The notes beneath the pieces were generated by a model, which worked only from the letters and a program-made list of their open reading frames with translations, was not told the DNA's origin and did not search any database. DNA of 64,000 nucleotides. Origin: Halocatena pleomorpha (GTDB lineage Archaea > Halobacteriota > Halobacteria > Halobacteriales > Haloarculaceae). The number at the start of each line of letters is the position of its first letter. The stretch's first letter is position 1. Of the stretch, positions 36,801 to 43,813 are shown in pieces. The translations under genes were made by a program, and so were the position numbers. The stretch covers positions 1-64,000 of the forward strand of contig NZ_RRCH01000033.1 in assembly GCF_003862495.1 (NCBI RefSeq), written 5' to 3'.

Positions 36801-38102
36801 ATGGACGAGTACCCCAGCGACCAGGACTACAAAGCCATCGTTAAGGAAAAGTATGGACGTAACAAGGCACAGACCTTCTTCCGCAAACACTCCAACGTAC
36901 TAGTACACTCCGGCGAAACAGAGGACTTGGCTAACCTTACACGCCGGATGTTCTTTGGATACGAACAGACTGTTTCTCTCAAAAAAGACGTACTGGAAAA
37001 GGATAAGAGAAAGAAAGCCACCGCATTCATCTTTGAGAGTGAAGTAGATGAAGAGGATCTCATAGAAGATCTGGAGACAAACATGGGGAGAGGATACCAG
37101 TATAACGAGAACAAAGACCTGGAAGTACAAAGTGTGGCCAAAACAGACGATGGCTTCGATATCAACCTGCAGTACGAGGATCGCAATCCGTCTCGACGTC
37201 CTCTCCAAAGCCAACAGAGCCGTTCGGTCACCGTCTCCCTCATACAGACAGACGAAGACGGGGTCTGGCAAGGAACCCAAGAATACCGCTACTCGGACGA
37301 GTTCAACGCTGCCAGCGACTTCTTCAAAGATTGGGAGTCAAAGAGACTCAGCGAGCGAAAACGGGGAATCAAGAGAGTCAATTTCAATCTGGAGACGATC
37401 CCTGCAGAAGACAGCGTTGAGATGTTCAACAAATTCCTCCGGAATACACCAGGGGAATGGAGATTTGAGCAGGTCCTTGAACTCGGTATCAAGCAAAGCG
37501 GAGAGGTCGGTGACATACTTGAGGAAGAAGAAGCCGAATTTGAGGACGAGGAAGAGATCGAGGAAGAACTGGACGAAGAGCTTAGGGGTATAACAGATGC
37601 TGTATTCAAGGGGACTAGTCTGAGAGAGAACCGGTTTGTGCAGGACTGCCTGGACAGCGGCTTTTACTTCAACTCTGTCAGGGCTCTATTCGACGACCTA
37701 GACTCAACAGACTCGATGGAGCTTGAGCTCAAGTTCAAACAACGACCAAAGACGACCTTCGACATCTCCATTGTGGAAGAGTATGAGCGACGTGATGACG
37801 GCTACGAATCTGGAACCCTTGGTCCAGATAAAAGAGGGAAGACACGAGAAGCGTTTAGAAGCTCCATCGTGGATCTGTACGGCGAATACACCGACCGAAC
37901 CGCCCTGATCCAGGACCAATACGGGGAGGAGCTAATCGAGTTCAACGGAATCACTGGGAACAATATCGATCAGCTCCACAACCTCGGTATTGAAACGCCA
38001 CAAGATCTCTACGATGCTGGACCCCAGACCTTGATAGATGAAGTGGAAGGAATCGGTAAGATGAGAGCCGAAGACTTCACTGGAGAAACGGTATCGGACT
38101 AA
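36801..38102 (+). CDS. Acidic protein ending in helix-hairpin-helix, third gene of the operon
   Basis: A 433-residue protein of unknown family. It begins with a basic helical part (YKAIVKEKYGRNKAQTFFRK), continues with mixed strands, and has a very acidic coiled stretch near residues 235-260 (EEEEAEFEDEEEIEEELDEE). The C-terminal 50 residues hold HNLGIETPQDLYDAGPQTL and EGIGKMRAEDF, a helix-hairpin-helix repeat as in DNA repair proteins. It therefore probably touches DNA without sequence specificity. It follows the nuclease gene by two bases. I suggest a DNA-guiding subunit for that nuclease, as inference. Confidence 0.7.
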   Translation: MDEYPSDQDYKAIVKEKYGRNKAQTFFRKHSNVLVHSGETEDLANLTRRMFFGYEQTVSLKKDVLEKDKRKKATAFIFESEVDEEDLIEDLETNMGRGYQYNENKDLEVQSVAKTDDGFDINLQYEDRNPSRRPLQSQQSRSVTVSLIQTDEDGVWQGTQEYRYSDEFNAASDFFKDWESKRLSERKRGIKRVNFNLETIPAEDSVEMFNKFLRNTPGEWRFEQVLELGIKQSGEVGDILEEEEAEFEDEEEIEEELDEELRGITDAVFKGTSLRENRFVQDCLDSGFYFNSVRALFDDLDSTDSMELELKFKQRPKTTFDISIVEEYERRDDGYESGTLGPDKRGKTREAFRSSIVDLYGEYTDRTALIQDQYGEELIEFNGITGNNIDQLHNLGIETPQDLYDAGPQTLIDEVEGIGKMRAEDFTGETVSD

Positions 38103-38479
38103 CTCTAATAGCGGCCACAATATAGGCTCACTCAGGTTTCAAAATTCAGACTAGCAGCCCTGTGCGTCTTTCTCCCTGTTCCTGGCATAAATGTCAGACC
38201 GATTCTCAACCACCTCACATCTGCGCTAGCCGTCCCGAATCTATTCGGTGGTTTCGCATCGGTGATGCTCGCATTTGGGACTCTTCTACTCGGTACTGCA
38301 ACTAGGCCCTACTTCGGAGGATGTATTTCTGTAAATGGACCTATCTCAGCAATATCACTCTAGAATTTGTTGTATGATGGCGATAGAGGGCTTGTGTCGG
38401 TATGCGACACGATACGGCGACACGGTCAGTTTCTCCCAGAGTGCGCGCTGGAGGTGAAGTCACTGTCTCTTCGACTTGA
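38103..38479. other. Stretch without a clear gene; membrane-like open frame without start
   Basis: In one plus frame the DNA reads openly from a TAG near 38112 to a TAG at about 38363. It encodes apolar sequence such as LAALCVFLPVPGINVRPI and GGFASVMLAFGTLLLGTA. No ATG, GTG or TTG is well placed, so it may be the tail of a lost membrane protein or a chance frame. The rest shows nothing. Confidence 0.3.
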
Positions 38480-38581
38480 TGATGGACAGGTACGATTTCT
38501 CATGTACAGTCTACTGTACAATTTGGACTGTCGAGCTACATTTCGCCGGTGGCTATGCATGACGAATCGTACCTAGCCGAC
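38480..38581. repeat. Right inverted repeat of the 14.3-kb segment
   Basis: Reverse complement of 24267-24370. The outer 45 bases (ending ACCTAGCCGAC) are best conserved. Inside them, TTTCTCATGTAC matches the left copy in weaker form. Confidence 0.75.
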
Positions 38582-38678
38582 TTCAGAGACTTGGATGAAA
38601 CTACTAAGGATCATCTCACAGGCAATGCAAAGCTCGAAGATTCGGATGAAGGATGTGTTAATCATGTGCTTGGGGTAG

Positions 38679-38688
38679 AATTATATAG
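38679..38688 (+). promoter_or_regulatory. TATA-like box of the KTSC gene
   Basis: ATTATATAG lies 21-30 bases before the ATG at 38709. This spacing fits a leaderless haloarchaeal transcript. Confidence 0.5.
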
Positions 38689-38708
38689 TTCTGTTTATAC
38701 TCAGAGAT

Positions 38709-38921
38709 ATGAACAGAACATCGGTGTCTTCAAGCAATCTGAGAAGCGTCGGATACGACCAGGACAACCGTATCTTGGAGATTGAATTTAACAGTAATAG
38801 TGTCTATCGATATTTCGACGTTCCTTCAAGCATCCATGCAAACCTGATGAATGCGTCTTCCCACGGAAAGTATTTCCATAGGAATATCAAGGATGTGTAC
38901 CGATATGAGCAGGTTCGATAA
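38709..38921 (+). CDS. KTSC-domain protein
   Basis: A 70-residue single-domain protein with the KTSC signature: SNLRSVGYDQDNRILEIEF, then SVYRYFDVPSSIHANLM and SSHGKYFHRNIKDVYRY. KTSC domains are small, sometimes fused to lysyl-tRNA synthetases, nucleases or phage proteins, and their biochemical role is unknown. It is the first gene outside the right inverted repeat and converges with the Mrr-type gene. Confidence 0.85.
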   Translation: MNRTSVSSSNLRSVGYDQDNRILEIEFNSNSVYRYFDVPSSIHANLMNASSHGKYFHRNIKDVYRYEQVR

Positions 38922-39030
38922 ATCTCAGTTATATAGGTTGATTAGATGGAACTTCAACGGCTTGGAATATCTCGTTCAATACGGGAGAGCCATCAGATCT
39001 CGTCAATTCCACCTCAACTAAGCGCTATCG

Positions 39031-40053
39031 TTACTCCTTGAGTGGCGGATCCTGAGACGGGATATAGACCCGCTTCAGCGGGACCGTGGCCTGATACTCG
39101 GCTTCGAGTTCGTCGTAGTGCTGAATCAGGAGATCAATGAACGCATCCCGGTCGATGAGCGTCACCCGCTGTTCAGCAGTGCGTGCCGCATCCCGTGCAT
39201 CCTTCGTATATCCACCAGTCGAAACGAACAATCCCCGTTCGCCATTTCCAAGGGTTCCCGTAAACGCTCGCATATCCGGAGACCCGACCGTCGACTGCTG
39301 GCGCTTAACCTGAACCTTGATGTAGGGCTCTTCGAATCCCAACGCGTCGGGATGTGCGATGACGTCAATCCCCCGATCCTGCCGGTCTCGAGTTTTCTTT
39401 GCATGGTACCCCATCGCTCGCAGGACTGCCGCAACCAGTTCCTCGAAGACGAATGGGTCCATGTTCGCCAGAATATCGGAGATGAGTTCGTCTGCTTGGT
39501 TTGCAACCTCGTCGACGAACGGGACACTCTCCTCGTCGTCTTCGCTCCCATCGGGGATATTCCCCGCTAGAACGGCCCTGATCTCGTCAAGACGGTCGTC
39601 CAGCGAAAACACCGTCAACGTGCTTCCGAGCGTGTTCTTCGTTGCCGTAGTAAACACATCCCGTGAGATGGAGTCCTTCCAGTCGACACGCCTGACGTGC
39701 GGATAGCCTGGTGGATGGTCGCCGGGCTCCCACTCGTAATCGCCTGTGACTTGCCCAATGAGATACTCCCGTTCCGTTTTGTCATAACTCAACACCAGAT
39801 GACCCTCCTCCATCTCAACTGCAAATCGATGCACCTGCCCCGCACTTTGGGCAATGTGTCGGTCATTGTGTTTGGAATACGCATCGATCGCGTTGAACTG
39901 GGATTTCATCTCATCGTATGACCGGATCTCCGAAACATCGCCAAGCTCTGCCCAGCTGATCGCAACGAGGGAACGAGATTCGAAGTCTTCGACTAACTCG
40001 TTATCGTTTCCCGCGCGAACCATGAACGCTCGCTCTACAATCATACCAAACAT
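39031..40053 (-). CDS. Mrr-type restriction endonuclease with N-terminal EVE/MrcB-like segment
   Basis: A 340-residue protein. The N-terminal half (RAFMVRAGNDNEL, SLVAISWAELGDVS, RVDWKDSISRD) is the domain that precedes many archaeal Mrr nucleases and probably binds DNA. The C-terminal half is the nuclease: FEELVAAVLRAMGYHAKK, RDRQDRGIDVIAHPD, YIKVQVKRQ, the D-QxK site. Type IV enzymes of this kind cut modified foreign DNA. Starts at 40053, 40044 or 40023 are all possible; family members begin just before RAFMVRAG, and a TTTAAA box directly precedes 40053. It follows herA by 112 bases on the same strand. Confidence 0.88.
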   Translation of the reverse strand: MFGMIVERAFMVRAGNDNELVEDFESRSLVAISWAELGDVSEIRSYDEMKSQFNAIDAYSKHNDRHIAQSAGQVHRFAVEMEEGHLVLSYDKTEREYLIGQVTGDYEWEPGDHPPGYPHVRRVDWKDSISRDVFTTATKNTLGSTLTVFSLDDRLDEIRAVLAGNIPDGSEDDEESVPFVDEVANQADELISDILANMDPFVFEELVAAVLRAMGYHAKKTRDRQDRGIDVIAHPDALGFEEPYIKVQVKRQQSTVGSPDMRAFTGTLGNGERGLFVSTGGYTKDARDAARTAEQRVTLIDRDAFIDLLIQHYDELEAEYQATVPLKRVYIPSQDPPLKE

Positions 40054-40165
40054 ATTTTAAACCGATAAATATCAATATTCGCATGTAGTGGCAACCCCAC
40101 CCACTAAATACACCCACACGGTCCACATACCGGTCGTAATCTATCGAAAGTGATGCGTCCCAATG

Positions 40166-41809
40166 CTAGTCCAGACTTTGGACGCCGGTGGACTCTCCTC
40201 CACCGAAGTCAGCAGCTTCGGAGTGCGTCGGCTCGCGTTGCTGTTGCTCATACGCATCACGCCACTTCTCAATCACCGGTAAACTTCCGGCACCATGTTG
40301 TGTGCGCCGACCACGCACCTGTATCAGTGCTGGTGTATTCATCGCGTCGCCAGAAACAACCGCTTGGCCAGGTGTCAGTCCAGGTAACTCGCGGAGAACG
40401 TCTTCGCCCGCCGCCTCAATAGATTTCTTGATCGCGTCTTGGTCGTTCGGATTCTGAATCTGCATCGAAATCTGCGTCCCGCACTGGGACAACACGTCCT
40501 GATCGATCTTGGATGGCCGTTGGCTGATAATGCCCAGTCCGAAGCCGAACTTGCGTCCTTCGGACGTGATTGTTCGCATGATTCCGAGCGACGGGGCATC
40601 ACCAGATGCCGGTGCGAACCGGTGTCCCTCCTCGAACAGTGCAAAAATCGGATGTTCGATCTCGGAGTCTCGGCCTCGAACAGCATCGAGCCGTTCTCGA
40701 TACATCCGCCGGAGTAATACCGTCGTGATGAGTTGTTGATTCCGGCGATCTAACGTATCCATCTGTAGCACTGTACATTGGCCAGGATCTACGATATCAT
40801 TTAGCGGGACATTGTCTTCGGGATGGAACAGATCGTTCCGTTCAATTGACCGGCGAAGCCGCCATTCTAGTGCACCGACACTCGCATCGTCCTCTCCGTA
40901 TATCCCTTCCATCTCATTGATGAGTTCATTGATGCCCCACGTCCGACTCTCCTGTCGCTGCATCGAACGCCATGCCGTCGACAAGCGGTCTTGCATCCGA
41001 TTGCTCGGATTGTCCAAGACCGCCATGACGTCGCCAATCTCCAGTTCCGAGATGCGAACGCGAAGGCGTTCAGGATCGTAGTACACAACGCCCGGCTCAT
41101 ATCCGTCCTCGCCTTTGAACGTCTCATGGCCTTGCATCTCTGCTAGGGTATCGTACTCGCCGTGCGGGTCGAATACGAGTAGCGACGCGCGAGCACCGGG
41201 GCCCATCATCTCTTCGATCAACACAGACGCCGTATATGATTTCCCGCTCCCAGTAGACGCAAGGATCGCCAAGTGCGTCGACGCGAACTCCTCAATTGGA
41301 ATGTGTATGTTCGTCGCCTCTGGCGACCGATTCAATAGCCACCCAATGTGGGCAATTCCATCCAGGTCCGTCACATCAGCACTGTCGGTGTCACAGCCGA
41401 GGTTCGGAAGAACTGTTTCGAGTTGTCGGTCAGGCGCGATCGACAGAGGTGTCCCTGGTTCAGGGAGTTGTCGCGGATTAGCAAACGTTGTCATATCGGT
41501 ATTATAATACCCGATGACTGTCGCTGTCAGTCGATACAGTTCGGTGTCATCGGTCGGGACTCCGAGTGTTGTCGCGACCGTCTCCGGCGCCACCTGAGGA
41601 TCAGCGAGGAACCCTTCAGGCAACCCCCTGATTAGTTCCCGATTTGTGACGCGAGCAAACACCGACCGGTTCTCGCCATCGACTGTAACGGTGTAGGTGA
41701 TGAACTCCCCCGTCTTGAGCGACTTCTCTGCAGGGGTGATGAAGACGAACTCGTTCGGGTCATCACCCGGCCCAGCGACGGTTCCGACTGCCGATGAGTG
41801 TCCGGACAT
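40166..41809 (-). CDS. herA: HerA-like DNA translocase
   Basis: HerA is a hexameric FtsK-like ATPase that moves along DNA ends and activates NurA. The 547-residue protein has an N-terminal HAS barrel (VFARVTNRELIRGLP, TATVIGYYN). Walker A is ILASTGSGKSYTASV near residue 183, Walker B PIFALFEEGHRFAP near 389, and SEGRKFGFGLGIISQRPSKI follows as the sensor region. The length is normal. Its ATG overlaps the stop of the HAS-barrel gene by one base, and the order mre11-rad50-nurA-HAS-herA predicts one transcript. Confidence 0.92.
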   Translation of the reverse strand: MSGHSSAVGTVAGPGDDPNEFVFITPAEKSLKTGEFITYTVTVDGENRSVFARVTNRELIRGLPEGFLADPQVAPETVATTLGVPTDDTELYRLTATVIGYYNTDMTTFANPRQLPEPGTPLSIAPDRQLETVLPNLGCDTDSADVTDLDGIAHIGWLLNRSPEATNIHIPIEEFASTHLAILASTGSGKSYTASVLIEEMMGPGARASLLVFDPHGEYDTLAEMQGHETFKGEDGYEPGVVYYDPERLRVRISELEIGDVMAVLDNPSNRMQDRLSTAWRSMQRQESRTWGINELINEMEGIYGEDDASVGALEWRLRRSIERNDLFHPEDNVPLNDIVDPGQCTVLQMDTLDRRNQQLITTVLLRRMYRERLDAVRGRDSEIEHPIFALFEEGHRFAPASGDAPSLGIMRTITSEGRKFGFGLGIISQRPSKIDQDVLSQCGTQISMQIQNPNDQDAIKKSIEAAGEDVLRELPGLTPGQAVVSGDAMNTPALIQVRGRRTQHGAGSLPVIEKWRDAYEQQQREPTHSEAADFGGGESTGVQSLD

Positions 41810-42474
41810 TAGACCACCCCCCGACGTTCACGTGCCTGCCACTCGATATTCTGCTCAACCACGTCCAACGTCCGTTGGCTTGGATCATCCTCGGGAAGCA
41901 TCCGTCGCAACCGATCGATCAATGCGACGATGACCTCTGAACCGAGATCACCTGCGATATCGACGAGTCGGTCGAGATAGGCTAATTGGAGCTGTTCGTC
42001 GACGGTGTGGAACGACAGGGCCACTTCATCTGGACAGTGATAGACTGTATCATCGACTTCCAATGTCCACCGTGGCATTCGATGGGTCGGATCCGCGATT
42101 GACCGGTTGTCAGTAATGACGGCTGTCCCAAGGAGTGCCACACCAGCAAGTGTGGTTCGCTCCTCAATGTATCCGGGCGTGAACTGTGCCTGATCGTCTT
42201 GGGCTAACCGGGGACCGGTTCGCCCCTGGTCAGGATCGACGAGCTTCGTGTCGTAAATCACGCCCATGACCGCGTGCTCCGTTCCATCGACGACCTTCTT
42301 GATGAAGACGGGTTGTCCGAACTCCCGCTCGTGGAGTTCTGGCGGCCGATCACAATCACGTCCCTTGAGGATCTCGACCACATAGTCGAGATGGCTATTC
42401 GAGGAAACGATGCTTCCAATTCGGACACATGAGTCGAGATTCGGTGTGACAACATCTGTTGCTGACTCTGTCAT
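41809..42474 (-). CDS. Stand-alone HAS-barrel-like protein
   Basis: A 221-residue protein between nurA and herA. Its first 120 residues (CVRIGSIVSSNSHLDYVVEI, FGQPVFIKK, HAVMGVIYDTKLVDP, VALLGTAVI) resemble the HAS barrel found at the N-terminus of HerA and of ATP synthase subunits. The rest is helical (LAYLDRLVDIAGDLGSE, LIDRLRRMLPEDDP). It has no Walker motifs. It could cap or regulate the HerA hexamer. This role is inferred from fold resemblance and position only. Confidence 0.7.
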   Translation of the reverse strand: MTESATDVVTPNLDSCVRIGSIVSSNSHLDYVVEILKGRDCDRPPELHEREFGQPVFIKKVVDGTEHAVMGVIYDTKLVDPDQGRTGPRLAQDDQAQFTPGYIEERTTLAGVALLGTAVITDNRSIADPTHRMPRWTLEVDDTVYHCPDEVALSFHTVDEQLQLAYLDRLVDIAGDLGSEVIVALIDRLRRMLPEDDPSQRTLDVVEQNIEWQARERRGVV

Positions 42475-42547
42475 AGATTCACCTCTGAAGTGCTGCGTAG
42501 TGGGTGGGCGAGTGGTGCTCTGACTGCTTTTGTCGTTTTTTCGTTGG

Positions 42548-43813
42548 TCATCGGCGGCGAAGTTCTTTGCTCAGTGCTTTGGCGTTCCATTCTAGCGGTA
42601 CATCGTTTGAGTCAGCCCACCGCTGCACGACCCGGTGGAACTCTTGCCGGTCCTTTTGGTCCAGCACAGCATCGCTATCCACCTGCTGGAGGATTTCGGG
42701 ATATCCACGCCCGATACCGGCCTCTGCACGCACGATCTCGACGGTGTACTCGTACATCGACTCGTACCCGTCAGGACCGTCGCTGCGGCACAGCCATCCC
42801 GGGAACTCAATTCGGTCAAGGCCAGCACCTGGCGGCACGTTCAGATACGAAAATAGGATGTCATCACGGAATTTGTATGTTTCATCCTCATAGGTCGTCT
42901 GTAACGCGTCGATGCTGCCATCACGCTTTGAGATGAACGGAACCGTTGTGTCGCCCCACGGGCTCATCAACTCTGTTAACACATGCGCATCTGGAATGAC
43001 GCGATCTGTCTCGAATTCCTCGGGTAACAAGAGTCGCGTCATTTTCACCAGTTCTGTCGCGCTCGAATCCGCGACGTACCCAACTAGTGGAATCTCGTGG
43101 TGCTGACTCGCCGCAATCACTCGACTCAACGTTGAGATGTATCGTTCTCGTGTCTCGGGTTTCAACGGATTCGTAAACGACGCGATCAGTGGCCCGTCGT
43201 AGAACACGACCGGTGTGTGGGTAATTTCGTCTGCATTATAGGCGGCAGCGAGGTCGGACAACCGGTCGATCAAGAGCCGCCCTTCATGTTCGAATCGATG
43301 ATGGCCGACGAGCTGTGAATCGACGAACCGGTAGTCACCATTTTCTGGTTCCTGTGTCACCTCACCAGGCGTCAGGAGCTGTCCTTCAACGTCACGGTCA
43401 AATCGTCCTTCCGCATGGTGGTGGTTCACTGCCCACGCCGACTGGACATACGCAACCGGAACGTTGAACTGCGTAGTGGGTGGGAGCTGGGACCCGTCAA
43501 CAGCCATCACGGGGATGTCACGGATAATGTCACGTGCCCACTCGTTAACCTCCTCGTGGTTTTCCCATTCATTGCTTTCCGAGTGCGGCACGATGATACT
43601 GGTCGCGTCATCGAATACGTCTGTTGGGGACGCGCCTGGATACGATACGTTCTGTAGCGCTTCCCGAATTTCCTCACTCGTCCACTCTTGGGGGAGTCGC
43701 TGGAATGCGTCCTGGTACCGCTCAACGATCCTGGAATCATCCTCTAAGTACGCTTTAATCGTCTCAACGTTGGCCTCTAACTCGGTGGCAACCCCATGTT
43801 TGTCAATCGGCAT
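42548..43813 (-). CDS. nurA: NurA-domain nuclease
   Basis: NurA is a 5'-3' nuclease that forms the resection machine with HerA, Mre11 and Rad50. This protein has 421 residues. The catalytic Asp lies in PVMAVDGSQLPP near residue 105. Further NurA elements are VVFYDGPLI, PLVGYVADSSATELVKM and the late motif GRGYPEILQQVDSDAVL. The ATG at 43813 overlaps the end of rad50 by one base. The RNase H-like fold and the operon agree. Confidence 0.9.
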   Translation of the reverse strand: MPIDKHGVATELEANVETIKAYLEDDSRIVERYQDAFQRLPQEWTSEEIREALQNVSYPGASPTDVFDDATSIIVPHSESNEWENHEEVNEWARDIIRDIPVMAVDGSQLPPTTQFNVPVAYVQSAWAVNHHHAEGRFDRDVEGQLLTPGEVTQEPENGDYRFVDSQLVGHHRFEHEGRLLIDRLSDLAAAYNADEITHTPVVFYDGPLIASFTNPLKPETRERYISTLSRVIAASQHHEIPLVGYVADSSATELVKMTRLLLPEEFETDRVIPDAHVLTELMSPWGDTTVPFISKRDGSIDALQTTYEDETYKFRDDILFSYLNVPPGAGLDRIEFPGWLCRSDGPDGYESMYEYTVEIVRAEAGIGRGYPEILQQVDSDAVLDQKDRQEFHRVVQRWADSNDVPLEWNAKALSKELRRR

